Shown here: positions 35,679 to 47,308 of the stretch, piece by piece | Numbering within the stretch: the first letter of the stretch is position 1 | How the letters are laid out: each line of letters opens with the position of its first letter | Source of the DNA: Scytalidium lignicola | Lineage: Eukaryota; Ascomycota; Leotiomycetes | Reading direction: 5' to 3' | Length of the DNA stretch: 55,001 nucleotides | Assembly (NCBI GenBank): GCA_002812745.2 | Contig: NCSJ02000288.1 | Span: forward strand, 1-55,001 | Notes under the pieces: model-generated | What the model saw: the letters and a program-made list of their open reading frames with translations, nothing else | Databases searched by the model: none | Told to the model about the DNA's origin: nothing | Program-made: the position numbers and the translations under genes

Positions 35679-37944
35679 TGTGATTGTCTACCAGTTGATA
35701 AGAAATGGTTGAATATTCAGAAAGCCTCCGAAAGTATATAATATATTCCAGTTAGCTCAAACGTGACGTCTAAAGGAATAGCTTAAAAATATCCAAAAGC
35801 AATGATTTGAAGTAGTAAAAGAAAGGTATCACTTACAGCAGTCCGTAGAAGGCGTGGCTATAAGTACACATTACCCTGGCAAATGCCATCCGCTTAAAAT
35901 ATTTTTGGTACAATTTATTGGTCCTGGATTTCTCTAGTTTGAAAGTTACCGTAACCTAGATGAACAACTGGAGGAAGATCAACCGGCTGTGAAACCCTCC
36001 CCTCTGTATGAAGTCCTGACAGCTCAGCCTCGCAGTCTCACCCTGCTAAAATTAGTTCATTTTCTCGAACTGGACTACTGTTTAACCCCTTTCACTCCAA
36101 CCAACTTCCCAACATATATTTGACCGTCTGAAATTATTTTTTGATTAGCCAGGGAAAGATGATAAGGCTCCCTTAGCAGGCATACAAAGTATTTTTAATA
36201 AATTAAGCGCCTGGTTCGTGTAACCGCACGCAGACCAACAATCAACAACCAACAGACCAACGCAAGGCAAGATATGGTCTAATATTGTATTCAACATGGG
36301 ATAACGCTGATTCTCAAGTGTTTGAGTGTGCTAGCCTGCATAGGAGCACAACCCACAAGTTTTGTCTCTAAGAGGTATGGTCTTTATACCCCCATAAGCC
36401 TTATAGTGACGCTCTCATAAATATGGTTGCCTGAGGCGCTGAACAGCGCCTCAAAATGCTAAGCGCCGAGAATTATATATGTTGAACAGGCTACGGCTAC
36501 TGTTATCATTGGTACGTACGCGAACAGTATGAATTTCAACTATCAAAAACAACTAGCTAATAACAGCTACAGCTGGGGAAATACACCCATATCATATACG
36601 CACCTGTAAACGTACGTTTCATGTGAAAATGTCTCACAGGTATGATAATTGCCCCGACTCCGACTCTATGACTTCATATGGCTTTTGCCATGGCTTGTCA
36701 CGTGAGTGTATCAAATACCTGAGGCTACAACACCTTTAAATGATCGAAAGTAGAACTAGTACGATAGGACTCTGAAGAGAAGGGATTAATCCCTTTTTAA
36801 TCACAGCAATATATCGTAATACTTTTACGAAATGATCGGCTGTAGAGTCATCACTGAACAGCATTACCGGGTTTAACTTGTGCTACATATATTTAGCGAG
36901 GAAGTTGCTCCTTCAAAAAAAAANGGGACGGCTGAATGAGCCTATCACTAGTCCGTATAACGGTTAAATTATGAGTTTGGTTGAGCTCGAAGTCGTGCCA
37001 AGCAACAAGGTCATAAGGCTAAAATTTTAGATATATCGAAGAGAGACAGCTTAAAGGAGATTGCTCAGTCTGTTGAACTGAAATCGAAAAGGTTAACTAA
37101 TAATCTGTACGGGATTTTGATTTGACTCTTATCTTTATCAAGCCCCTTACGGTTAAAGTAGGACTGATCTTTCGACACAGCGGCACTTAAGTGGGAGGAG
37201 ATGAGCGAGCTTAGTGCTTTCATAAGCAGAATCAAGACAGCAAGAGGTTAGGAATCGGAAAGGATTGTGAGTGTTGCTGGTAGAGAATGGAGAAATCATG
37301 GATTACCGTTTTAAGCCTCTTATACATATGTTCTGGCATATACTTGAATTTGCACATTTGAAGATTGTCATGGCTAAGCTTTCTTCAGGACAATTCTCTG
37401 TTGTTAAACCTAAAGACTAATTAAACCAATTAAATACCTATTTTCTTCAACATTACAACTCATTATAAGTGTTAGTTCCTAATTTTAGTACTTCGATACA
37501 CGATAACTTGAGTGGCCTTTGAAATTCAGCTAGAGTGAGGGTATCAAAACAAACGCCGAATTTCTATTACGCAATCTTATGCAAGTGCAGGGTCTCCAGT
37601 TTCAAACGAGTATTGTGACTTGTTATATTGACAAACTCAATATCATAGAAATATGCGTTTATTAATAAACGCTTATTAAAGCTATTTGTAAATTGGTTTA
37701 AAATTAAAGGGTATAACTTTAATATAATTCAATGATCATATTTTCTGCATGCTACAAAGACAAATCTTAATACCTAAACAGGGTGTATGTACTTTCCAGC
37801 CAAATATCTTATTCTATTACCAAACGCAAACCAACAATCTGTACCATATAGCTGCTATATTAAGTATATCATTACAGTCTATAGGCAAGTAAGTGGTGTT
37901 CTATGTATAAAGTCTAGTATACCTCGATTTTCATTGTTAAAGAA
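35679..37944. other. Intergenic DNA, no supported gene
   Basis: 2.3 kb with no credible frame. Contains a hairpin at 36,433-36,452 and an N beside an A run at 36,924. A+T-rich patches near 37,660-37,760 may be short decayed repeats. Confidence 0.5.
36433..36452. repeat. Perfect 9-bp inverted repeat
   Basis: GAGGCGCTG, spacer AA, CAGCGCCTC. A further GCGCC word follows at about 36,463. No following T run and no adjacent gene end, so not an evident terminator. Confidence 0.6.
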
Positions 37945-39420
37945 TTAAGAACGCTCTTTTGCCTGTCTCTGCTTCCGCCACTCCAATCCTTTTCTCATTT
38001 GCAAAATAATAAACCCCAAGCTGAGTATCATAATTCCAGCAATCAAAGTGAAAGTCCAACCTGCCCCTATTGCATGCACAACTGGCAGTACCCCAGCTGT
38101 TCCTCCAGCTCCCATTAAACACCTTGCCAAATTCAGTGCCGCTGTTGCAGATGCACTCTTCTTCGGGAATAGGTCTACTAGGAACGTATTTACAACCCCG
38201 ATAATTGAGGTCGCCGACCAACCTATGACGAATGTACAGATAATGGGGACTGAGATGTGGACATGATACCTCACAGTCCAGCCAAACACCAATGAAGCGA
38301 TTGTCTCAAGGGCACTCCACAGCCATATTGTTCTAAGTCGAGCGTGCTCTAGAGGAAAATCATCTGGATTACCATCAAAATCGTTCTTGAACTTCCGGTA
38401 TTCATAGTCAAGAAACTTTCCAGTGGTAAGAGTTCCAACAATACATCCAACCCCATTTCCTATGAAAGTCAAACCGATCTGGAGTTCGCCAAGACCATAC
38501 GTCTCCTTAAAAAGTGTTGAGATCATCGCAACAACCATCTGCCAGACTGTATAATAGATAGAGAGAAAGATGATCGAAAATGTAACCTCGATGCTGAGGA
38601 TTATATTGATTGGTCCAAGGAAATCAACGGGAAGTTTTTTGCCAAACGAGGAAGAAGTTTCGGTTCTTGTAAGAGCTGCCGAATCAGTTCTATGATGACG
38701 GTGATACATATAAGCCCACAAAGAGTTTGATAGGCCCTTAGCCGGGCGCGACCCATTGCCCACGATGGAGCGCAAGGTCTCAGGTAGGACCACGGTCAGG
38801 AAAACTAGAAAGGCTACACCATAAATGGTCAGAAACCAAAAAATCGCCCGCCATCCCAGCGTCTGCGAAAATATACCACCAAGGATCGGGCCAATGGCGA
38901 CAGGTCCAAGCAGTCCGGCTTGGTAGATACCCATATATCCTCCTCTTTCCTCCCTACTCGTAATATCGCCCACGACGCCGGCACCGATAGCGATTGTACT
39001 TGCACTACCTACGCTCTGGAGACACCTCAATATTACCAACTGATAATAGTGCTTCGTCTCAGCGAGTCCAATACAGGCGCCGATAAACACAACGAAAGTG
39101 CACATATACGTAACTCTCCGGCCATGAACATCTGCGACAGCACCCCAAATTGTAGGCGAGAGGCCTTGCAAAACCATATAAGAGGTCACAGTGAGGTTGA
39201 TCAATTCAGCTGAGACCGCAAGATCTTTGGCCAGAGTTGGGATGGCGGGAAAGTAGATATTAGAAGCGAATGCCGAGAATGTGGCGGCGACGGAGACGAT
39301 GGTTATGATCACCGCCTTTTGTCGGGAGGTGTAGATGCTATATGGAACTGGAACAGCAGGTTCGGGAGCAACATCTTCCGACGATTTGTCGCCGACGACG
39401 CCCGCTTCAATGTCTGTCAT
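37945..39420 (-). CDS. MFS transporter, DHA1 family, citrate-exporter-like
   Basis: Intronless, 491 aa, start ATG at 39,420. A hydrophilic N-terminus of about 35 residues is followed by hydrophobic segments typical of a 12-helix MFS carrier. Motif A is at residues 93-105 (G-A-V-A-D-V-H-G-R-R-V) and motif C at about 169-182 (A-G-L-L-G-P-V-A-I-G-P-I-L-G-G). The N-I-Y-F-P-A-I segment and G-V-V-G-D-I-T-S-R-E-E-R-G are characteristic of the DHA1 branch that holds the Aspergillus citrate exporter CexA and Qdr-type pumps, and from memory the resemblance to CexA is close. Expected at the plasma membrane as a proton antiporter. As first gene of the group it could export or import a tricarboxylate; a multidrug role is the alternative. 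Confidence 0.85.
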   Translation of the reverse strand: MTDIEAGVVGDKSSEDVAPEPAVPVPYSIYTSRQKAVIITIVSVAATFSAFASNIYFPAIPTLAKDLAVSAELINLTVTSYMVLQGLSPTIWGAVADVHGRRVTYMCTFVVFIGACIGLAETKHYYQLVILRCLQSVGSASTIAIGAGVVGDITSREERGGYMGIYQAGLLGPVAIGPILGGIFSQTLGWRAIFWFLTIYGVAFLVFLTVVLPETLRSIVGNGSRPAKGLSNSLWAYMYHRHHRTDSAALTRTETSSSFGKKLPVDFLGPINIILSIEVTFSIIFLSIYYTVWQMVVAMISTLFKETYGLGELQIGLTFIGNGVGCIVGTLTTGKFLDYEYRKFKNDFDGNPDDFPLEHARLRTIWLWSALETIASLVFGWTVRYHVHISVPIICTFVIGWSATSIIGVVNTFLVDLFPKKSASATAALNLARCLMGAGGTAGVLPVVHAIGAGWTFTLIAGIMILSLGFIILQMRKGLEWRKQRQAKERS

Positions 39421-40891
39421 TTTCTGTAATTAGATCCTGAGAGATAAATCAAATGCATTTTAAAGGATATCAGAGAGAGGATGTTTGGAAATCGCGACAC
39501 AAGACTGGTGAGAGTGGGGCAGATTCCAACGTCTTGCCGATGATCGGACATAGATAACTGGGCCTCTGCTAAACGGTGTTGATAACACAAGTTAGGAAAT
39601 AACCAAGCATATACCAGGTTTCGGAATCTTGCCTCAGTCTTGAAAACGAGATTATAATTTCTGTTACGTGTTATGAAGTATGCGGGTTATATTGTATTCA
39701 TCTAAAGTTACACTCCATCATATTTTTTTGTTGTAGTTGACAAAAAGGAATGGTGTAATTGGCTATGATACGAAGATATCCACTTTTTATACGAGGTACG
39801 ACATCATTTTGTATCAACAATGCGCACTTACACGATGTTTTCAGATTTCGGGATATTCAGTTGGCCTTCCTCCATTGCAACGAATCCGTGACAAAATCGG
39901 GAAAGGCTGTTAGGATGTGATGGAAGTGAGATTCACAAGTCCGTCAAATACAATACGATACCACAAGCAAAGCTTGCTGCTCGCTCCGCTCGTAGGTGGG
40001 TGCTTCGCACCTTTTAGTGCACGTGATATATCATTACATAATTAGCCTCCTTTTCTTTCAACCACCTTCTTTATATGAACTTAAAATAGTAATATAACAA
40101 TGGATTTGGCTATAACAAATTATAAAGAAGTTATTTTAGTTTCAGTATGATAAAAGGAATAATAACTTCAGTTCTCTTTCAACAATATAACTATAACCAT
40201 TCTTAGTACTATTATGATATAGAATTTTCAGATGATGAAGCAACCCTGATTAACTTTGTGTAATCTTACAACTATGGTATGGCGTTGCCTCCTATCCAAC
40301 CAGATGATCTGATATGCATTTTCCTGGTGACAGACACCCTTCGCTATTCGACGAGTAGAGGGTGAGGAATGCTACTTATTATGTCATATGCGCTTTTTAA
40401 GTATAGGGCGACGTTCGGCGATGCTGTGAGGAAATGGATAGATCTAGTACCTCCGTACAGGAAGCGGGTATTGCCCTAGCCTAATGAGCGTCTGTTGGTG
40501 GATTATTAAAAGGTATTCTCAGAGCAATCTGCTCTTATTTAGCTTTTCTTTGAGGAATGGAAAACGCTATTTTTGGTTTATTGTTCCTGTCAGCGGAATA
40601 TATAAGTGTGGGCTGGAATTTTTATAGGATAGATTGGTTCCAGGATGCAGTTCATAATGTATACTCTCATATTATTTAACCTCGGTATGTTAATGTCCGC
40701 ACATACATTATGACGGAAATTTTGGGCCCGCTTCTAATTTAGCCGAATAGAACAAGCTGTATGTATAATGCACTTGCAGTAACGGTAACACAACATAATA
40801 AAAATCAACAAATGGAGAGCTGTTATAAGAATTTCCTTTCATATAATCAAAGCCGAATTACACAGAATTATTAAAGGTCATACGAGGCTCT
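39421..40891. other. Divergent intergenic region with an A+T-rich wedge
   Basis: Separates the MFS gene from the carrier gene. 39,963-40,015 holds short inverted words, including the hairpin GGTGC-TTC-GCACC at about 40,000-40,012, and 40,020-40,260 is A+T-rich like decayed repeat DNA. CCG-ATGAT-CGG lies at about 39,537-39,547 and CGG-N11-CCG at 40,714-40,730, both possible Zn2Cys6 sites. Confidence 0.5.
40340..40670 (+). pseudogene. Possible protein-coding remnant, unidentified
   Basis: A frame from about 40,375 reads protein-like for some 40 residues (A-L-F-K-Y-R-A-T-F-G-D-A-V-R-K-W, then P-N-E-R-L-L-V-D-Y) before and after stops. It may be a fragment of a transposase or of a lost gene. I do not recognise it. 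Confidence 0.2.
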
Positions 40892-42006
40892 ATGAGCGAA
40901 CCAAATGTCTCGACCACTTCCATCTCAAATGCTCCAAAACGAAAGTTAGCGGAAGCTAGAAAAGTATGCTTCTTATTCTTAGTATACAAGACTTATGCTC
41001 ATTCAATATCTCCAAGGCTCCTGTAACTCCAATCCAGTCTTTAGTTGCAGGAGGCACAGCTGGAGGGATAGAAGCAGCGATAACAGTATAACAACCTAAG
41101 TTCCTCATAATCAGATTTCTCTATATGCATAAGATATTAAATCGATCTCAGTATCCGTTTGAGCTCGCCAAGACACGCCTCCAGCTCCGTAGCGATGCAA
41201 GAGGTACCAGGAACCCATTAGTCCTGATTCGACAAATCGTGGTATCCGAAGGGATTGGGAGTTTATATACAGGATGCTCAGTGCTAGTGTTGGGAACCAT
41301 TTGTAAAGCATCAGTGAGATTTCTTACGTTTGATTATATCAAGAATGCTCTCGCGGACGACAAAGGGCGGCTTTCAACTTCAAAGGGAATACTGGCTGGG
41401 ATGGCTGCCGGCTGTGTCGAAAGCGTAGTAGCAGTGACGCCGACGGAAAGGATCAAGACAACATTGTTAGTCGCCTAGAGTGGAAACCTGCGTTGAATCA
41501 AATGTTGACCATTATCATAATCCATTAGAATTGACGATGCAAGAGGTCCAAACCGTCTCGGAGGTAATTTTCTACGCGCCTCACGGATGATCGTTGCAGA
41601 GCAAGGTTTCCTCGGGCTCTATCGTGGCCTTGTGCCCACGACTATGAAGCAATCTGCTACAGTTGCCGTGCGAATGGGATCATATAATGGAATTAAAGAA
41701 GGATGTAAACATCGTAATATCCCGATCAACGGAACAACAGCATTCCTCATGGGTGCCACGGCAGGGACAATTACGGTCTACGCCACGCAGCCATTTGATA
41801 CTATCAAGACACGAGCTCAAAGTACTGGAGGGGAAAGACTAGGTCAAGCTGTTGTAGAATTGTTTCGCGAGGAGGGGATCAGGACTTTCTGGAAGGGCAG
41901 CACGATGCAATTGGGGAGGTTGATGTTGAGCGGAGGGATTGTATTTTCGGTGTATGAGAAGGTTATAGACCTTATGTCTTCACCAGGAGCTAGCCTACGC
42001 TCTTAA
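40892..42006 (+). CDS. Mitochondrial tricarboxylate (citrate) carrier, SLC25 family
   Basis: Four exons: 40,892-40,963; 41,017-41,085; 41,152-41,465; 41,529-42,006. All introns are GT..AG, 53, 66 and 63 nt, and the joined frame gives 310 aa, the family length. Three carrier repeats each have the signature P-x-D/E-x-x-K/R: Y-P-F-E-L-A-K-T-R (residue 48), T-P-T-E-R-I-K-T-T (about 142) and Q-P-F-D-T-I-K-T-R (about 239). The wording of these motifs matches the citrate carrier CTP1/SLC25A1, which exchanges citrate, isocitrate or cis-aconitate across the inner mitochondrial membrane. MttA and Fum11-type carriers of fungal clusters belong to the same branch. It precedes the aconitase gene by about 500 bp on the same strand. 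Exact substrate cannot be read from sequence. Confidence 0.88.
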
Positions 42007-42179
42007 TTTACTTTCGGGATAGAATATTTCCGTCTTATTTAGAGGTACAGAGTTTTACAATATATATAAATTGAAATTGCCAGTCTTTTATGTGTCAGCA
42101 TTCAGGGTTAGGGATAATTTCATCAAGCATTGATTCCCCGCCATCTTACATTCATATGGCGGGATTAAGTTGTCCGCCT

Positions 42180-42195
42180 CGGGTTGTGCCTACCG
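42180..42195. promoter_or_regulatory. CGG-N10-CCG, candidate Zn2Cys6 site in aconitase promoter
   Basis: CGGGTTGTGCCTACCG, inverted CGG triplets with a 10-bp spacer, about 320 bp upstream of the aconitase ATG. CGGCCG follows at 42,293-42,298. The same spacing occurs upstream of the regulator gene. Binding is inferred. Confidence 0.35.
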
Positions 42196-42513
42196 CGTTT
42201 GCGAATGAGTGATTATTGAGGAGCAACATGGCATCTTCAATGTGATGATCAAAGTTCATCTGATCGAACTATAATTAAAATCGCATAATCATCGGCCGGT
42301 TATCGAGGGAGTAGAAAAAAGAGAACCGAGTAACCGAACTAAGCCGATGATTACATCTTATTGGGCGATAAGTGGTGTTCAAACAGCCGTAGAAAATATC
42401 TACGAGATTCCCCAAGGCCTAGAGACGACGCTCAGGAACGCGCCGAACTGGTACAAGTTATCTCTCACAACTTGGTCGGTAGAAGAGGTATTTTCTTGAC
42501 CACGGCTAGGAAT

Positions 42514-45043
42514 ATGCCCCTCAAGTCTCTTCCTCTTCGCCTTCGGAGGCAATGGCGACATTTTCCAGGTGTTGTAAATAGCTATGGTCAAAGGTTAAGC
42601 CTAGCTACCGTGCAATCACCGAACCTAGACACCCCAGCCATGAGTCGATTTGAACCAGATCGCTATATAGATTATGAGAAACTGGACAGGAACATCCAGA
42701 TTGCGCGAGACCATCTTCGCCGGCCTTTGACCTATGCCGAAAAGGTCATATATGGCCATCTCGACAAACCCGAGACAGCAAGAGATATTGTCAGAGGCCA
42801 GTCGTATGTTAAGGTCCGACCAAGTCGGGTAGCACTACAGGATATATCTGGCCAGATGGCCCTTCTCCAGTTCATGACGGCAAACCTAGACACAGTCACA
42901 ATCCCAACTACGCTTCATTGTGACCACCTTATTATTGGCAATAAAGGACATTCAGTTGATCTACCGAAATCTGTCAAAGAGAGTAAAGAGGTGTTTGATT
43001 TTTTGCGTAATGCTTGCTCTAAGTACAGCATCGGGTTCTGGAAGCCTGGTTCAGGAATCATTCATCAGGTCGTGCTCGAGAACTACGCTTACCCTGGTGG
43101 TCTTATGTTGGGAACAGATTCACATACACCAAATGCAGGTGGCCTAGGAATGGGAGCAATTGGTGTGGGTGGCGCAGATGCTGTTGATGTTATGGCTGGA
43201 TTGGCATGGGAGTTGAAGCTCCAAAAATCATAGGAGTCCGTCTCAGTGGAAAGTTGTCTAACTGGGCATCACCAAAAGGTGCGAGTAAAAGCTTTCTTGT
43301 GGCTGATATCAACTTCTATTTCGGCTGACTACAATCCAATATAGATGTGATTTTAAAACTCCTTGGAGAGCTTACAGTGAGAGGCGGAACTGGGGCCATT
43401 CTAGAATACTTTGGACCAGGAGTAAACAGCATATCATGTACTGGACAGGCTACCATCTGCAATATGGGTACAGAAACTGGAGCCACAACATCAATTTTCC
43501 CATACACCGAGTCTATGGGTAAGTATCTTGAGATAACTCGTCGGGGATACCTCCGGAATAGTGCAGAACGACGAGCACATAACCTTCGCGCAGATGACGG
43601 TGCTGAGTATGACTCTGTATTTGAGTTAGACCTCTCTACACTAGAACCATATATCAATGGCCCGTGGACACCAGATCTCTCTACTACCAACTCGAACTTC
43701 GCTCAAGTAGCAGCCGAAGCAAGTTGGCCGTCTCAACTCTCTGCAGGGCTGATTGGCTCCTGCACCAATTCTTCCTATGAAGACATGACACGAGCTGCAA
43801 GCCTTGCCAAACAGGCCCTAGAAGCCGGGATCAAGCCAAAGATTCCACTCTACATATCTGTTGGGAGTCAACAGACGCAACAAACCCTAGAGGAAGAGGG
43901 AGTGCTCGAAGTTTTTGAGAAATTAGGAGGGACATTGCTAGCAAGTGCGTGCGGTCCATGTTCGGGTTCATGGGTCCGTGAAGATATCCAGAAGGTATGA
44001 TATCTTCTTTCCACTGGTATTGATATTAATCAATTTTTTGAATCTAGGGAACACCTAATTCTATCATCACATCGTATAATCGAAACTTCACTGCTCGCCA
44101 GGATGGAAATCCTGCCACTAGTACCTTCGTTGCATCCCCTGAGATGGTTGTAGCAAAGACCATTGCGGGTGACCTGCAATTTAACCCTATCAGTGACTCT
44201 ATAATGAGACCAGACGGTAAAAAATTCTTCTTCGTCCCCCCATCTGGAGACTCGGCCCCAGAAAGATACGAAAATGCAGATTCTGCATACACTCCACCGC
44301 CTCCAGAGAATGAGCGAAGCTCTCGGACGGTAGTCCTTCCCGAATATTCAGACAGGCTCCAGCGTCTCGTGCCATTTAAACCCTGGAATGGTCAAGATTA
44401 TGTGGATCTTCCAATCCTTATTAAGGTGAAAGGAAAATGCACCACTGATCACATATCACCTGGTGGGCCTTGGTTCCGCTATCGTGGCCATTTGGAGAAT
44501 ATCTCCAACGGCACACTAATTGGTGCCGTCAATGCAGAGAACAACGAAGTAAACCTAGTGCAGAATGTCTTCACAAGCGAATATGAAAGCGTCCCAGATT
44601 TAGCCAAAGACTACAAGCATCGAGGAGTGCAGTGGGTGGTGATTGCCGACCACAATTATGGTGAAGGCTCATCACGGGAACACGCTGCACTACAGCCGCG
44701 GTTTCTCAACGGTGTGGCAGTTATTGCTAAGAGTTTTCCTAGGCTGCATGAGTCCAACTTAAAGAAACAGGGGATGCTCCCTCTCACATTCGTGGACGAA
44801 GCTGACTATGATCGGATCAACTCCCGTGACCGAATCAGCCTTATTGGCCTCCAAGGACTTGGTCCAGGGACGAAAGTTAAGATGGTTGTGAAAGCAGAGC
44901 ATGGAAACACATGGGAATGCGACTTGGATCACTCATTTAATGAAGAGCAAGTGGAATTCTTCAAGGCTGGAAGTGCACTGAACTTCATGGGGTTGAAGGC
45001 AACTAGCCCTCCCAAATTACAGGAAGCATCGCCGTCATTATGA
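42514..45043 (+). CDS. Mitochondrial aconitase paralogue (one apparent frameshift)
   Basis: Exons 42,514-43,278, 43,345-43,994 and 44,048-45,043 (introns 66 and 53 nt, branch CTGAC at 43,325). About 803 aa if the shift is corrected. The first ~36 residues are Arg-rich without acids, a mitochondrial presequence; upstream in-frame codons have no ATG. Active-site markers: H-C-D-H-L-I (135-140), D-S-H-T-P-N (202-207), cluster cysteines 395, 458, 461 (the 63/3 spacing of mitochondrial aconitase), C-T-T-D-H-I-S and G-S-S-R-E-H-A-A-L. It isomerises citrate, cis-aconitate and isocitrate. Odd points: C-G-P-C-S-G-S-W replaces the usual C-G-P-C-I-G-Q-W, and N-F-T-A-R-Q-D replaces N-F-T-G-R-N-D. One base seems missing at 43,218/43,219 (W-E-L-K then, in the next frame, A-P-K-I-I-G-V). 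A cluster-specific paralogue is likely. Confidence 0.85.
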
Positions 45044-45459
45044 AACTAAATGGTCATGGAAAGAATTGATACTTCTGTCTTTCTTTGCAAGAGTAAATTC
45101 TGTGTTGTAACCTTTGCTATAAATGTTTTCCTGGTGGAATTTGGTGGGACCTTCAAAGGCACTCCCTTCTACTCTCGACATAAAGCTTTTGCTAAAAATA
45201 GAACGTATTATCTCACATATCTACTAGATCTCAATTATTATAAAAGAGTCACAAGCTGATTGAAATTTATTCCATTTCGTTACTATGTATCAGCAATCTT
45301 TAACCATGCTAGATGCCCTATGCAGTGTTTGGGTAGAGAACTGTTTTATAGGAGCCAGCACTTAATTGCGCGGCACCTGTGTGATTCTTCTACCTTTAGA
45401 TTATCCTTCTGCATTAACCCACTGTGGCCGAAAAATCCACAATACAGTACAGCAAATCC
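45044..45459. other. Convergent 3' region between aconitase and MFS permease
   Basis: 416 bp between two stop codons on opposite strands. It should hold both 3' UTRs. Short frames here have no support. Confidence 0.6.
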
Positions 45460-47308
45460 TCAGAGGATATATCTAAACATGATGTGATCATCATATACCT
45501 CTTCAAGAGACAGATGCGTATGTGGATGCACTTCCCCTCTTACCTCATACTCTAGAATGATCCAGTCCTTTCTCTTATTCGATCTATCCATCATGATATA
45601 AACCATGAACACCATGATCAAGCTAAGAGCGCTCATGGCTAGTAACACTGAGTGCCCCTTGATGAACCGCGGCGGTGTGGTGTAGATCTGCGTGCCAAAG
45701 ATCGAATAGCCTTGTGCAAATATTTCAGCAATGGCCCAAACAGTTGATCGTTTGGTATAACCGCCAGTGTTGTTGCTAATCCAAACCACAAAAAGGGTGA
45801 CTGATGGATAAGCCCCTACAGCAATCAAACAGGTCCCGAAAATTCGGACTTTGTTGTTGGTCACGGCAATCAGGATGACATATCCTATAATGGCGGCGGT
45901 GAGTGTGCCCATGAGGAAGACGCCTTTCTTATTGAGCCGATCAGACCACATATTAAGGACAACCATGGTGACTGCGGCACAAGCATAAGGAATGATGGTG
46001 AATAGTTGAGTGCGTACTGCGACGGGTTCATGTCAGCATCACGTAACACTACATATCCAGTCATCCAGCTAAGGCTTACAGGTAGAGTACCCAAATTCAT
46101 TGATGAAGGTAGGAAGGAAAGAGCCAACAGATCCAACGCTGAGACCTATACCCCCATTCATGATGGCAAACATCCATGTCTTGGGATCTTTCATTGCAAC
46201 CAGAACCTGCTTTGGATGGACCTTGAACCCGGGCGTATTGTAGGCTAAAGAAAATCAGCACGTGGCATATAAGCTATGATAGCGGAAGACACAAGAGAAG
46301 ACCGACTGACGGCCAATTGAATTTCTTCCTCAGTAAAAAGCCAGTGTTTTCCCTTGATCTGATCGGGGAAGGGTGGTAAGAAAACCCAAACCAGAATGCC
46401 GACAAATATTCCGACTACACCTTCAATAATATAGATCCATTGCCAGGCCGAATGGTGCGATTTCCCATCTAGGTCCTTCTGAACCCCATAGGAAATCAAA
46501 CCCGTTAAACCACCTGCCATCGTAGCAAAGAAATAATAGATGGCTATAGTTAATAGTGAGGTTAGAGATTAGGTACGTCGATACAACTACAAGCATGTTT
46601 CGTAGCTGAACTTACATGCACGAGTAGCTGCTTCATCACGCTTGTACCAGACACTACTATACATCCAAAGACCCGAGATCAAAGCATCCGTGAGACCAAT
46701 CAAGACACGGATAGCCGCCACAGTCTGCCAGTTGGGTGCGGCAGCAAGACAGCAGACACACACACCAAAGGAAACACAAGCTGCTCCAATTTGGTTGTTA
46801 CAGCCAACAATGCGAATGAGAAGATTGGATGGAAGCATAAGAGCACAATATCCGACGACTAGGTGGAATCAGAAGAGAGGTTCATAAGAATTCTTGCACA
46901 AATCAAACGGAGTTTACTCACAGAACATGGTCAAGCAGATAAAGTACTGGTGGTCAGTCATGTTTAATGCCTTCTGCATACCGGCAACACGTGCATTTCC
47001 AATATTGCTTCGGTCCTTTAGAAATGAATATGTTAGCTTTGTGATGGATAGGAATTTATGCTATTCTGCGACTTAATTATTACCATGTAGGCGATGAGGA
47101 AAACCATCGCGGCCAAGGGCAGGATCAGAAGATCCGCCTTCCAAGCAAGGCGACGCTCGGCATGTTTCTTGTGATGAGAGCCGCCAATCTCCAGACGGGG
47201 ATCGAATGCGACGAGGTCCTTATCTTTATGATGGAGAACCTGTTCGATATACTCGGTTTGGACAGCGATCGGCTTATTAGGCTCACGGAGTTCAGTTGCG
47301 GCAGTCAT
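45460..47308 (-). CDS. MFS permease, anion:cation symporter (Dal5/Tna1) family
   Basis: Six exons on the minus strand: 47,308-47,084; 47,015-46,922; 46,858-46,616; 46,543-46,307; 46,244-46,080; 46,016-45,460. Joined length 506 aa, the family size. The first helix ends in F-L-I-A-Y-M-D-R-S-N-I-G-N-A-R, the family signature, followed by S-N-L-L-I-R and W-Y-K-R-D-E. The C-terminus ends F-R-Y-I-L, also typical. Family members import allantoate, nicotinate, pantothenate, tartrate and other organic anions with protons. Intron 4 needs donor GTCGGT at 46,306 to keep frame; the better-looking GTCAGT four bases upstream would break it. Its start faces the TcuA-like gene across 491 bp, so the two probably share a promoter. 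Best candidate for uptake of the cluster substrate. Confidence 0.85.

Noticed and set aside
42361..42513. Upstream extension of aconitase exon 1
   Set aside because: The frame is open but has no ATG; the Arg-rich presequence starts naturally at ATG 42,514.
43316..43690. 124-codon minus-strand open frame
   Set aside because: Lies antisense to aconitase exon 2 and has no recognisable feature.
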